Shown here: piece after piece, positions 1 to 10,127 of the stretch
Layout: every line of letters starts with the position of its first letter
Numbering within the stretch: the first letter of the stretch is position 1
NCBI GenBank assembly: GCA_934667175.1
Contig: CAKULN010000042.1
Location: 1-23,131 of the forward strand
Origin: an uncultured Bacteroidales bacterium
GTDB taxonomy: Bacteria > Bacteroidota > Bacteroidia > Bacteroidales > UBA932
Length of the DNA: 23,131 nucleotides
Direction of reading: 5' to 3'
The notes under the pieces: model-generated
Databases searched by the model: none
Told to the model about the DNA's origin: nothing
Seen by the model: the letters and a program-made list of their open reading frames with translations, nothing else
Program-made: the position numbers and the translations under genes

Positions 1-121
1 TTTAAAAGAATCAACGCTCTTCATTTTCGTTCTCGGTACTTGTTGTACTTCCTTCAGTCTTTTCAATGAACTTGTTTGTTGTTCTCAGGCTGAACTTTCG
101 TTCCGTTCCTGAAAGCGGGTG
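1..121 (-). other. Transcribed leader running off the left edge, probably of an rRNA operon
   Basis: This stretch lies directly downstream of a strong minus-strand promoter and contains no long open frame. Read on the minus strand it has phrases such as TTCATTGAAAAGACTGAAGG and GTACAACAAGTACCGAGAAC, which resemble the leader just upstream of 16S rRNA genes in Bacteroidales; GTAC-AACAA-GTAC can form a small hairpin. A 16S gene would then begin just beyond the edge. The alternative is a protein gene: an ATG at 24-22 opens a frame reading MKSVDSFK to the edge. The resemblance to rRNA leaders is from memory, so the call is moderate. Confidence 0.45.
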
Positions 122-152
122 CAAAGGTAGTACTTTTTTCTTTCCCTCCAAA
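122..152 (-). promoter_or_regulatory. Strong Bacteroidota-type promoter, firing leftward
   Basis: On the minus strand there is a -33 TTTG (149-152) and a -7 TACCTTTG (122-129) separated by 19 bases, a perfect match to the Bacteroidota sigma-ABfr consensus. The same box, spacing and T-rich surroundings occur ahead of the tRNA-Val at 13517-13547, which suggests a stable-RNA promoter. I see nothing else between this promoter and the terminator at 255. Confidence 0.75.
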
Positions 153-254
153 CTTTTTTTGATATTTTTTCGACAATAGTTTTCAACAACCGTCTGTTAA
201 AACCTACTCTAAACCGATGTAAATCTCCGATACATGGAGGGTTAGGCAAAAAGC

Positions 255-286
255 AAAAAAAATGGCTCCTGGACGTGCCAGGAGCC
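255..286 (-). terminator. Rho-independent terminator of the ribokinase-transporter unit
   Basis: Arms GGCTCCTGG (264-272) and CCAGGAGCC (278-286) pair perfectly around a 5-base loop. On the minus strand the stem is followed by eight T (255-262). It lies 28 bases past the stop of the transporter gene. Confidence 0.9.
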
Positions 287-314
287 GGATTATTTATGAT
301 GCAGGATCAAAGAC

Positions 315-1340
315 CTACATTCCCGCGGCAACGATCATTCCCAGACCAACAAGGAAGAAACAGAACATCGCTCCAAGAAGGCTGTAGACAGTCTTGTTGG
401 ATCCTTTGAATTCCTTCCACACAAAAACGCCCCAAATGGCGGCGACCATCGGCGCGCCCTGACCAAGGGCATAGGATACGGAAGCGCCAGCCTTGCCGGC
501 CGCAATGTAGCTGAGAGCGGTTCCCAGGCACCAGATACAGCCACCAAGCATTCCCACGAGGTGGGTCTTGGAATTGCCTTTGAAATATTCACTCATCTTG
601 ACAGGCGCACCCTGGAAAGGCCATTTCATGAATATCGGGCCGAACACAAAGTGACTGGCAAGAACAGCAAGGCTGAACACTACGATAGCCGTATATGGAC
701 CGACCTTGCCAGGTTCCATATTCGCGAAATCCTTGAGGTCCATAGCCTTCATCACGAATGATGAGAAGAAGGACATCACAACACCGGCGACAACGGCGAG
801 AATGATTCCCTTGCGCTGGTCCGCCTTGGTGATTTCGGCGTTGCCGGCCTTTTTACCGGACGCGATACCATTTAGGATCACGGCCACAACCACAAGAGCC
901 ACACCGATTCCCAAAAGCGTAAGATTACTCTTGAGCGCTCCCTGGGACATCTCTACACGGAGGTTGTTGATGACACCGAGCACAAGCGCGAGACCGCATC
1001 CCACAGGGAAAGCCACCGACATGCCGGCGATCGAAGTGGACGCGCTCAGGCAGATGTTCGAGAGATTGAAGATCACTCCTCCGATAATGATGCTCAGGAT
1101 GGCGGAGGAGTCAGCCTGCGCGATGTCCTGGAAGAAAGGACGACCTTCCGGACCGAATGTTCCGAGAGTAAGAGCAAGAAGCAGGGAGAATATGACCATT
1201 CCGATCACATAGTCCCAATAGAAGAGTTCGTACCTCCAACTTTTGGCGGCGAGTTTCTGGGTGTTGCCCCATGAGCCCCAGCAAAGCATGATGATGAAGC
1301 AGAAGAACACTGCCAGACCATAACTGTTTACGATAAACAT
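315..1340 (-). CDS. GRP/ureide-permease-like sugar transporter
   Basis: A 341-residue integral membrane protein with ten evident hydrophobic segments (roughly residues 8-25, 43-63, 80-100, 105-125, 140-160, 177-197, 218-240, 262-283, 290-305 and 318-340), with glycine-rich stretches in several helices. This is the fold of the drug/metabolite transporter superfamily. The N-terminal part (LCWGSWGNTQKL, then WRYELFYWDYVIG) and the region AFPVGCGLALVLG are like the glucose/ribose porter and ureide permease families. It starts 34 bases after the ribokinase stop and ends at a terminator, so the two form one unit. The inferred substrate is therefore ribose or a related free sugar, which the kinase would trap as a phosphate after proton-driven uptake across the inner membrane. 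Bacteroides ribose-utilisation loci contain a similar permease. Substrate is inference from the neighbour; family is fairly sure. Confidence 0.8.
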   Translation of the reverse strand: MFIVNSYGLAVFFCFIIMLCWGSWGNTQKLAAKSWRYELFYWDYVIGMVIFSLLLALTLGTFGPEGRPFFQDIAQADSSAILSIIIGGVIFNLSNICLSASTSIAGMSVAFPVGCGLALVLGVINNLRVEMSQGALKSNLTLLGIGVALVVVAVILNGIASGKKAGNAEITKADQRKGIILAVVAGVVMSFFSSFVMKAMDLKDFANMEPGKVGPYTAIVVFSLAVLASHFVFGPIFMKWPFQGAPVKMSEYFKGNSKTHLVGMLGGCIWCLGTALSYIAAGKAGASVSYALGQGAPMVAAIWGVFVWKEFKGSNKTVYSLLGAMFCFFLVGLGMIVAAGM

Positions 1341-1374
1341 AATATTAGTGTTATTTAAGATTGAATATTCATGA

Positions 1375-2286
1375 TTACCGAGCGATGAAAGCTTCCGCCT
1401 CCGCTCTTGTAGGTATGGCGGTCTGAGCCCCCATCTTTGTCACTGAAAGCGCAGACACGGCGGAGGCGAACTCCGCGGCCTCCTTGAGGGTCTTGCCTTC
1501 TGACAAAGCCACGCAGATAGATCCGCAATAGGTGTCACCGGCTCCAGTCGTGTCCACAGCCTTAACCTTGCGGGCCTGGACAAACTGAGGCTCACCACCG
1601 TCGAGAATAAGGGATCCCTTGCTACCCATCGTCACAATCATATTCCCGACACCCTTGCCAAACAGGACCTTGGCGGCCGCGGCCGCGGTTTCCTTGTCGG
1701 TCACCGGCATCCCGGAGAATGAGGCAAGTTCCGTCTCGTTAGGAATGAACAATGAGATGTATTTGAATATCTCCTCGGGGAGTTCGGCGTATGGAGCCGG
1801 ATTCAGAACCACAAAAGCGCCGGCATCATGGGCGATCTTCGCGGCCTTGAGGACTGTCGGCACAGGGATCTCCAACTGCATCAGCAGGATGTCACAGGAC
1901 TTGAGCGCCGCCTCGGAGGCGGTGATGTCCCCGTCCGTAAAATCCAGATTAGCGCCGGAAGCCACGACAATGCAGTTTTCAGCGTCTTTGTCAACAGTGA
2001 TCAACGCCACTCCGGAAGGCTTGTCCGAACGGATGATTCCACTTACGTCAATCCCCTCTTCTTGATAATGTTTAATGGAATTGTCTCCGAAAACATCATT
2101 CCCGACTTTGCAGATAAAGGAAACGTCACCACCTACCCTCTTAGCAGCGACTGCTTGATTGGCACCTTTTCCTCCGGCACTCATGGTAAACACACCTCCT
2201 AAAACAGTTTCGCCAGGAGCCGGTAATGTCGGGGTCTTGACAGTCATGTCCGTGTTGCTGCTCCCCAAAATCAGTATTTTCTTCAT
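1375..2286 (-). CDS. rbsK: Ribokinase (PfkB family)
   Basis: A 303-residue cytoplasmic sugar kinase, of normal length for ribokinase, expected to phosphorylate D-ribose at O5 with ATP and feed the pentose phosphate pathway. The N terminus has the substrate-binding GSSNTDM (8-14) and the PfkB signature 1 motif GGKGANQAVAA starting at residue 38. The C-terminal signature reads DTTGAGDTYCG, with Asp251 in the place of the catalytic base; the usual family form is GAGDTFNG. ATG start at 2286; no Shine-Dalgarno sequence, as is usual in this phylum. It is the first gene of a two-gene unit with the sugar transporter. A 14-base inverted repeat at 2327-2340 overlapping the expected transcription start suggests control by a repressor. 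Other PfkB sugar kinases are possible, but the motif set fits ribokinase best. Confidence 0.9.
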   Translation of the reverse strand: MKKILILGSSNTDMTVKTPTLPAPGETVLGGVFTMSAGGKGANQAVAAKRVGGDVSFICKVGNDVFGDNSIKHYQEEGIDVSGIIRSDKPSGVALITVDKDAENCIVVASGANLDFTDGDITASEAALKSCDILLMQLEIPVPTVLKAAKIAHDAGAFVVLNPAPYAELPEEIFKYISLFIPNETELASFSGMPVTDKETAAAAAKVLFGKGVGNMIVTMGSKGSLILDGGEPQFVQARKVKAVDTTGAGDTYCGSICVALSEGKTLKEAAEFASAVSALSVTKMGAQTAIPTRAEAEAFIAR

Positions 2287-2326
2287 TTCTTTGATTAATT
2301 AGTTACTTTACGGTTATAAATCCAGT

Positions 2327-2340
2327 GCTAAAACGTTAGC
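2327..2340. promoter_or_regulatory. Candidate operator ahead of rbsK
   Basis: GCTAA-AACG-TTAGC is a perfect inverted repeat with five-base arms, 41 bases upstream of the rbsK start. It lies just downstream of a candidate -7 box, where a repressor would block transcription. No regulator gene is in the window, so the binding protein is unknown. Confidence 0.4.
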
Positions 2341-2341
2341 G

Positions 2342-2373
2342 CAAAACTATATCAAAAGTCAAAGATAGATAAA
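2342..2373 (-). promoter_or_regulatory. Candidate promoter of rbsK
   Basis: Minus-strand -7 TAGTTTTG (2342-2349) with a -33 TTTA (2370-2373), 20 bases apart; the -33 misses the consensus by one base. A second -7-like box, TATCTTTG (2360-2367), lacks a partner at the right distance. Confidence 0.4.
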
Positions 2374-2401
2374 AAACGTCACAATCCTTATATAAAAGGA
2401 C

Positions 2402-2443
2402 AAAAAAAATGCGGGAACCACCATATAAGGATGATTCCCGCAT
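2402..2443 (-). terminator. Rho-independent terminator of groES-groEL
   Basis: Nine-base perfect arms ATGCGGGAA (2409-2417) and TTCCCGCAT (2435-2443) around a 17-base loop, followed on the minus strand by a run of T (2402-2409). It lies 33 bases beyond the groEL stop. Confidence 0.85.
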
Positions 2444-2476
2444 TCATATATGACTTAACTGAAAGTAAAGCCACGA

Positions 2477-4113
<1,637 letters not shown>

Positions 4114-4123
4114 ATTAATAAAA

Positions 4124-4390
4124 TTACAGAATAGCCAGGATGTCTGACTGTTTTACGATAAGATATTTCTTACCTTCGACAGTAACCTCCGTTCCGGCGT
4201 ACTTGCCATAGATGACCTCATCACCTACCTTGACCTCCATAGGTTCGTCCTTTTTGCCAGGACCTGCGGCGATCACCTTGCCTTCCTGAGGTTTCTCTTT
4301 TGCTGTGTCAGGAATATAAAGACCTGAAGCTGTCTTTGTCTCAGCCTCTTTAGGCTCAACCAAGACTCTGTCTGCCAATGGTTTGATCAT
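4124..4390 (-). CDS. groES: Co-chaperonin GroES (Hsp10)
   Basis: An 88-residue protein of ordinary GroES length, which forms the heptameric lid of the GroEL chamber. It begins [12 protein letters not shown], as in the family; the mobile loop that docks on GroEL is [20 protein letters not shown] (about residues 15-34); the roof and end strands follow with [10 protein letters not shown] and [15 protein letters not shown]. First gene of the groES-groEL operon, divergent from the alpha-2-macroglobulin gene at 4589. Possible control elements lie at 4414-4446 and 4483-4495. Confidence 0.97.
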   Translation of the reverse strand: MIKPLADRVLVEPKEAETKTASGLYIPDTAKEKPQEGKVIAAGPGKKDEPMEVKVGDEVIYGKYAGTEVTVEGKKYLIVKQSDILAIL

Positions 4391-4413
4391 GATATAAAGT
4401 TTTTAAATGTTTT

Positions 4414-4446
4414 TAAATCTACGCTCCGGCTCACTCCGGAGACAAG
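4414..4446 (-). promoter_or_regulatory. Weak candidate promoter of groES-groEL with internal hairpin
   Basis: Minus-strand TAGATTTA (4414-4421, one off the TAnnTTTG consensus) with CTTG (4443-4446) 21 bases away. Between them lies a perfect stem, CTCCGG (4424-4429) with CCGGAG (4436-4441), six-base loop. Both promoter boxes deviate, so the true promoter may be elsewhere. Confidence 0.3.
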
Positions 4447-4482
4447 CAGACAAAATCAAAGGATGTGCCAGCGGCGGAATAC

Positions 4483-4495
4483 TGACATTTTGTCA
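4483..4495. promoter_or_regulatory. Candidate heat-shock operator in the groES divergent region
   Basis: TGACA-TTT-TGTCA is a perfect inverted repeat, 92 bases upstream of groES and 93 upstream of the macroglobulin start. No CIRCE element (the HrcA site) is present in this region. The repeat may be a regulator site for either gene; this is inference from position and symmetry only. Confidence 0.35.
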
Positions 4496-4519
4496 CCACA
4501 GGCATATTCACAACACCCC

Positions 4520-4551
4520 TTTGATTATACGGAAAAGAATTCCTAAATTTG
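4520..4551 (+). promoter_or_regulatory. Promoter of the alpha-2-macroglobulin-pbpC operon
   Basis: -33 TTTG (4520-4523), 20 bases, -7 TAAATTTG (4544-4551): exact Bacteroidota consensus. Transcription would begin near 4557, which leaves about 30 bases of leader before the ATG at 4589 and rules out the in-frame TTG at 4556 as start. Confidence 0.75.
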
Positions 4552-4588
4552 AGGATTGCAAGAACTCATATATATATTAAGGTATAAA

Positions 4589-7500
4589 ATGAAATCATCG
4601 GCAAGAAATCTCATCGTCATCCTGTCAGCGTTGCTGCTGGCCGCGACATACTCTTCATGCAGCCGTTTTGGCAAAAGCAAGGGACAGAGCATCGAATTCG
4701 CCACATTCATCAAAGCCTACACAGGCGGAATAATCTCGGACAAGTCAACCATACGTGTGGAACTGGCATCCGACATCGCCGAAGCCACCCCCGGGGCCGA
4801 CTTGAAAGACGGGATACTCACGTTCACCCCATCGGTGAAAGGAACGGCCAGATGGCTCTCAACCAACACGATCGAGTTCATTCCCCAAAACGGAGCGTTG
4901 AAACCGGGACAGGCATACACCGGAAAACTACGGTTGGACAAACTCCAGAAAGTCGGGAACAGGAAATTCAAGAAGTTCTCATTCAAGTTTCTGGTCGCCA
5001 TAAAGGAAGCCGTACTTTCAATGAGCGAGATCACAATCACCGCGACATCGCCGGACAAGGCCAGCGTTGAAGGCACGATCTCCCTTACAGAAGAACTTCC
5101 TCTCGAGAAAGTCCAGAAGATGCTTGAATATGACTACCCGTCCAAAAGTGCGGAAGTCAATGTGACAGCCGGAACAAATCCGCTTAACTTTCATTTCGAG
5201 ATCATCTCCCTTCCAAGAGACACAAAGGACAGGACCCTGAAGATCAGCCTGAAGGCCGGCGACACCGGTTTCGTCACCGATTCCAGACTGGAGATCAAAA
5301 TCCCGGCGATGAATGATTTCAAGGTGCTGAGCGCGGAAAGGGTGGAGGCTGACGATCCTTACATAGACATCTACTTCACCGAAGCCCTGGCCGACATCGA
5401 TGACAATTCAGGTCTATTCACCCTTGAGGGGGTCGGACGCAGCTACATCCAGTCAGAAAACGCTCATGTGAAGGTGTTCTACGAAAATCCGGCGGACGGC
5501 CCGGTCACACTGAGGGTTTCGGATGCGGTCAAAAGCCATGACGGGACCAGGCTCGGCCGGGAATATTCACAAAAATTCTCGGCGACCGAAGAAAAGCCTG
5601 CTGTTGAGATTCCTGTCTCCGGAACGATACTCCCAGATTCCAAAGAGCTCATCCTGCCCTTCAAGGCGGTGAACCTCAACGCTGTGGACATCAGAGTAAT
5701 CCAAATCTACGAAGAGAATGTGCTGACATTCCTTCAGGACAATGACCTTTCCGGATCCAACTCTCTGCGCCGATGCGGAAGGCTGGTCTACAAAAGGTGT
5801 GTACGTCTGGACTCCGATCCGTCGAAGAATCTGCACAAATGGCAGGATTATTCGATTGATCTCTCGGGGCTGTTCAAGCAGGAGCCAGGCGCCATCTATC
5901 GCATAAGGCTGTCATTCAAACAGGAATATTCACTCTATGGGAAAAATGACTCCTTCAAGAGCGGCGCCCCTACCGACAAGATGGTCATCATCTCGTCCGA
6001 GGGCATCACGGAAAAGGATGATGAGGAATGGGACAAGCCTTACCCAGACTATTACGACAGTTTCTACGACTGGAGCAGTTACTCTTGGAAGGACAGGGAC
6101 AACCCTCTCAAACCTTCCTACTACATGGAGGACGACAGATTTCCGTCGATCAATCTTCTTACATCAAATCTTGGAGTCATCGCCAAATTCTCCGGCGGTG
6201 ACAGAATCTGGGTCAGCGTGAGCGACATCCTTTCGACAGATCCCGTCTTCAACGCTGAGCTATATGTCTACAGCTACCAGCTGAAAGAAATCGGCTACGC
6301 CAAGACAGGCACTGACGGAATGGCAGAGATCGCCCTTTCCGGCAAGCCGTTCGTCGTGGTGGCGAAAAGAGGCGGAGCCACCAGCTACCTGAAAGTGACC
6401 GAAGGTGAGCAGAAATCCCTGAGCCGGTTCGATGTCGGCGGAAAGACCTTGGAAAAGGGGCTGAAGGCTTTCATCTACGGAGAAAGAGGGGTATGGAGAC
6501 CTGGAGACACGCTCCATGTCACCATGATTCTGGAGGACAAAGAGAATAATATTCCAGACAGCCATCCGACAGTCCTGGAGGTTTACACACCGGAAGGACA
6601 GTTCTACACGAAGCAGATCAACAGCAATGGGAAAAACGGATTCTACGTCTTCAACATTCCGACCAAGGCCGAGGATCCTACGGGGACATGGCATGCCTAT
6701 TTCAAAATTGGCGGGGCCTCTTTCCACAAAGCCCTGAGAATTGAGAGCATCAAGCCTAACAGATTGAAAATAAACCTGAATTTCGGCAAAGAGGTGATCG
6801 ACGGTGGACGGACGATTCCTGTGGACATTGCCTCCAGCTGGCTTACAGGCCCGCCAGCCACCGGCTTGAGGGCCAAGGTCAGCATGATTCTTCAGAAAGG
6901 GTCCTCGACATTCAAGGGATTCGAGGGCTACACCTTCACAAGTCCGCTGTCCGAATTCTCTTCCAGCGAGCATGCCTTGATCGACACACGGCTCGACCAG
7001 AACGGACACACGAGACAGGATGTCGAGATGCCAGAGGCGGCCGACGCTCCTGGAATGCTTAGGGCGGACATCCTGACATCGGTCGAGGAGCAAGGCGGGG
7101 ATGTCAGCTTCAACTCAATGTCGGTTCCATATTCACCATATTCTTCCTACGTCGGAGTGAAGGTTCCGAAAGATGGCGACAGCAGGTATCTCGAGACAGA
7201 CAAGGACTACAAGATCAAGGTTGCGGTGGTCGACAAAAACGGGAAGAGGGTAACCGGGCACAACCTGAGATATTCAATCTACAAAATGAAATGGAGTTGG
7301 TGGTGGGAAAGCCGCTCCGAGAGTCTTGATTCCTACGTCAACGGCCCTTCAGCCAATGTGGTGTCCACAGGATCGGTGAAGTCTGGCAGTGAAGACATTT
7401 CCATCCCGTTCAAGGTGGAATATCCGGACTGGGGGCGCTATCTCGTGATAGTGACCGACACTGAAAGCGGGCACGTCTCTGGAGACATCATCTATGTAGA

Positions 7501-10123
7501 TTGGCCTTCTTACAGAGGAAGGTCATCCAAAACCGATCCTGACGCACTCACGATGCTATCTTTCTCGACGGACAAGGATTCCTACGACGTGGGTGAGACC
7601 GTGACGGTGTACATACCGGCGGCGACCAAGGGGCAGGCACTCATCTCTCTGGAGAATTCCAGAAAAGTTCTGTCCCGGGTCTGGGTAAAGACTTCCACGG
7701 AGGATGACGCCATATATTCATTCAAGGTGAGCGCTGACATGGCGCCAAATTTCTACATACACGTGACTCTCGTCCAGCCCCATGAGAAATCCGGCAACGA
7801 TTTGCCTATCAGGCTCTATGGCGTGCGCCCGATCATGGTCAACGATAAGGGCTCGCATCTTGAGCCTGTCATCACAATGCCTGATGTGCTGCGTCCTGAC
7901 GAGAACTTCACAATCAAGGTCAAGGAGAGAAACGGCCGGCCGATGACCTACACGCTCGCAGTCGTGGACGAGGGGCTTCTTGATCTCACCGCGTTCAAGA
8001 CTCCAGACCCTTGGAGCGTGATGTACGCAAGAGAGGCGCTCGGCGTCAGCACATGGGATCTCTACGATGATGTCATCGGAGCCTACAGCGGAAGGTTCTC
8101 CCCGATGTTCAGCATTGGTGGCGACGAGAATGTGATCGTCGGCGCCAAAAAGGACAACAGGTTCAACCCGATTGTCAAGTTTATCGGACCGTTCACCCTC
8201 CAGAATGGTTCAGCCACTCACAAGATGAGACTGCCTATGTACGTGGGCAGTGTGAGGGTCATGCTTGTGGCTGCAAAAGACGGGACATACGGCAATGCCG
8301 AGAAGACCGTACCGGTAAGATCTCCGCTCATGGTGCTGCCTTCCCTGCCGAGGGTGATCGGCACGGGTGAGAAAGTCTCGATGCCGGTCAATGTGTTCGC
8401 CCTTGAGGACGGAGTGAAGGAAGCCGAGGTCAGCGTGAAAATCGACGGACCTTTGAAACTTGTCGGAGAACCCAAAGCCATCGTCAAGTTCGCAAAGCCG
8501 GGGGACAAGATAGTCAATTTCAATCTCGAGGCCACCGGAACTGGTACGGCTGTCATCTATGTTACAGCCGCCGGGGACGGGCACAAGGCCAAAGACAGAA
8601 TCACCCTTCAGGTCCGGACTTCGAATCCAACGGTGATTACCGTCAGAAGGGCCACTATCGGGAAAGGTGCGGACAAGCATTTGAATTTCACTCCTTTCAC
8701 CTCCGACGAGAACCAGTGGGGCACTTTGGAGTTGACCGGATTCCCGTCCGTGGACTGTGGAGGAATATTCTCGTTCCTCTCTGACTACAGTTACAATTGC
8801 ACCGAGCAGATCTCATCAAAGGGAATCACCTTGTTGGCGATCAGAAACATGCTCCCGAAAGACAAGCAAAAAGAGATTGACTCCATGATTCCAGATCTGC
8901 TCCGGCAGCTTTACCAACGACAGTTGGGCAACGGAGGTTTTGTCTATTGGCCAGGTTCCGCCGACGCCAACGGATGGGTCAGCTCGCTGGCCGGAGAGTT
9001 CATGATCAGCGCAGCGCAAAACGGGTTCAATGTCAGCAAGGGAGTCCTTGCAAGCTGGTCAAGATTCCAAAAGAGCAGTGTTCAGGACTATCGTAATTCC
9101 GACAATGTCGACCAAGGAGACCTCAACCAGGCTTACAGGCTCTACACTCTGGCCTTGAATGGAGAGGCTGAGAACGGTGCGATGAACAGGCTCAAGGAAA
9201 GCGAGTCCCTGTCCGGTCAGGCCGGATGGATGCTTGCGTCAACATATTCATTGACAGGGAAGAAGACCGTGGCGAAAGAGATCATCTCAAAACTCAGGAC
9301 GGATTTCCAGAATCATCATGAGGCCAGCGGAACATTCGGTTCACCTGTCAGAGACAAGGCCATCGCACTTGAGGCGATGGTGCTCGTGGATGAGCTTCCC
9401 GATGCGATGGACCTTGCCCAGGAACTGGCTGAGGCCATATCCGGAGGCTGGTACATGACACAAGAACTGGCGTTCACCACAACCGCGATGAGAAGGCTGG
9501 CAATGAAAGTCGGCTCAGGATCGCTTTCAGCGGAAGTCAGGCAAGGCGGAAACACCACCACGGTCAAAACAGCGAAGTCTATCCATAGCATGTCTGTCGA
9601 CACACGGGATGGCGACATTGAGGTCACCAATACGACCGACGGCACCATCTATGCCACACTCATAACCTCGGTAAGGCCGGAAGTCGGAGACAGGGTCGAG
9701 GCCAAGTCCAGTGGTCTCAGTCTCAAGGTCGTCTACTCAACGGAAAGCGGCAGGATTCTAAACCCACACGATATTCCTCAAGGTACCGACTTCACGGTAA
9801 GTGTCAGTGTGGGAAACACGAGTGGCTCAAAGGACTACACGAATCTGGCATTGACCGAGATGATTCCGTCCGGGTGGGAAATTGTCAATGACCGATTGTT
9901 CGGAGGAGAGATTCCCACCGCGGCATACAGTTATCGTGACATCAGGGACGATCGGGTGTCATGGTTCTTCGACCTGGCAAAGGGCTCAAGCAAGACCTTC
10001 AGAATCAAGATGCACGCATCTTATCAAGGTGAGTTCATCCTTCCGGCCGTGAAGTGCGAGGCCATGTATGATCCTCACATAGCGGCCAACACCGCGTCAG
10101 GCAAAGCGAAGGTCTCCGAATAA
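4589..10123 (+). CDS. Alpha-2-macroglobulin family lipoprotein with thioester
   Basis: An 1844-residue bacterial alpha-2-macroglobulin, expected to sit lipid-anchored in the periplasm and trap foreign proteases that breach the outer membrane. The signal peptide starts MKSSARNLIVILSALLLAA and ends in YSSC, with Cys24 as lipidated residue. After a series of beta-sandwich macroglobulin domains comes YGERGVWRPGDTL (about 630), the core-domain motif VVDEGLLDLT (about 1125) with PDPWSVMYAREALGVSTWDLYD, and GPFTLQNGSATHKMRLPMYV. The thioester is present as Cys1404-Thr-Glu-Gln1407, followed by the alpha-helical thioester domain (GGFVYWPG). Its length exceeds E. coli YfhM by some 190 residues. pbpC follows after four bases. 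An upstream in-frame TTG (4556) would add 11 residues but overlaps the transcription start. Family is sure; protease-trap role is by homology. Confidence 0.95.
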   Translation: MKSSARNLIVILSALLLAATYSSCSRFGKSKGQSIEFATFIKAYTGGIISDKSTIRVELASDIAEATPGADLKDGILTFTPSVKGTARWLSTNTIEFIPQNGALKPGQAYTGKLRLDKLQKVGNRKFKKFSFKFLVAIKEAVLSMSEITITATSPDKASVEGTISLTEELPLEKVQKMLEYDYPSKSAEVNVTAGTNPLNFHFEIISLPRDTKDRTLKISLKAGDTGFVTDSRLEIKIPAMNDFKVLSAERVEADDPYIDIYFTEALADIDDNSGLFTLEGVGRSYIQSENAHVKVFYENPADGPVTLRVSDAVKSHDGTRLGREYSQKFSATEEKPAVEIPVSGTILPDSKELILPFKAVNLNAVDIRVIQIYEENVLTFLQDNDLSGSNSLRRCGRLVYKRCVRLDSDPSKNLHKWQDYSIDLSGLFKQEPGAIYRIRLSFKQEYSLYGKNDSFKSGAPTDKMVIISSEGITEKDDEEWDKPYPDYYDSFYDWSSYSWKDRDNPLKPSYYMEDDRFPSINLLTSNLGVIAKFSGGDRIWVSVSDILSTDPVFNAELYVYSYQLKEIGYAKTGTDGMAEIALSGKPFVVVAKRGGATSYLKVTEGEQKSLSRFDVGGKTLEKGLKAFIYGERGVWRPGDTLHVTMILEDKENNIPDSHPTVLEVYTPEGQFYTKQINSNGKNGFYVFNIPTKAEDPTGTWHAYFKIGGASFHKALRIESIKPNRLKINLNFGKEVIDGGRTIPVDIASSWLTGPPATGLRAKVSMILQKGSSTFKGFEGYTFTSPLSEFSSSEHALIDTRLDQNGHTRQDVEMPEAADAPGMLRADILTSVEEQGGDVSFNSMSVPYSPYSSYVGVKVPKDGDSRYLETDKDYKIKVAVVDKNGKRVTGHNLRYSIYKMKWSWWWESRSESLDSYVNGPSANVVSTGSVKSGSEDISIPFKVEYPDWGRYLVIVTDTESGHVSGDIIYVDWPSYRGRSSKTDPDALTMLSFSTDKDSYDVGETVTVYIPAATKGQALISLENSRKVLSRVWVKTSTEDDAIYSFKVSADMAPNFYIHVTLVQPHEKSGNDLPIRLYGVRPIMVNDKGSHLEPVITMPDVLRPDENFTIKVKERNGRPMTYTLAVVDEGLLDLTAFKTPDPWSVMYAREALGVSTWDLYDDVIGAYSGRFSPMFSIGGDENVIVGAKKDNRFNPIVKFIGPFTLQNGSATHKMRLPMYVGSVRVMLVAAKDGTYGNAEKTVPVRSPLMVLPSLPRVIGTGEKVSMPVNVFALEDGVKEAEVSVKIDGPLKLVGEPKAIVKFAKPGDKIVNFNLEATGTGTAVIYVTAAGDGHKAKDRITLQVRTSNPTVITVRRATIGKGADKHLNFTPFTSDENQWGTLELTGFPSVDCGGIFSFLSDYSYNCTEQISSKGITLLAIRNMLPKDKQKEIDSMIPDLLRQLYQRQLGNGGFVYWPGSADANGWVSSLAGEFMISAAQNGFNVSKGVLASWSRFQKSSVQDYRNSDNVDQGDLNQAYRLYTLALNGEAENGAMNRLKESESLSGQAGWMLASTYSLTGKKTVAKEIISKLRTDFQNHHEASGTFGSPVRDKAIALEAMVLVDELPDAMDLAQELAEAISGGWYMTQELAFTTTAMRRLAMKVGSGSLSAEVRQGGNTTTVKTAKSIHSMSVDTRDGDIEVTNTTDGTIYATLITSVRPEVGDRVEAKSSGLSLKVVYSTESGRILNPHDIPQGTDFTVSVSVGNTSGSKDYTNLALTEMIPSGWEIVNDRLFGGEIPTAAYSYRDIRDDRVSWFFDLAKGSSKTFRIKMHASYQGEFILPAVKCEAMYDPHIAANTASGKAKVSE

Positions 10124-10127
10124 GGCT

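Noticed and set aside
706..1212. 168-codon open frame opposite the sugar transporter
   Set aside because: Antisense shadow of a membrane protein gene; composition reflects complementary hydrophobic codons.
4556..4588. TTG start adding 11 residues to the first macroglobulin
   Set aside because: It lies at the expected transcription start, five bases after the -7 box, and would place extra residues before a well-formed lipoprotein signal peptide.
4391..4588. CIRCE element for HrcA control of groES-groEL
   Set aside because: No TTAGCACTC with a GAGTGCTAA partner was found in this interval.
6260..7093. 277-codon open frame opposite the first macroglobulin gene
   Set aside because: Antisense to conserved macroglobulin sequence, with no recognisable domains.
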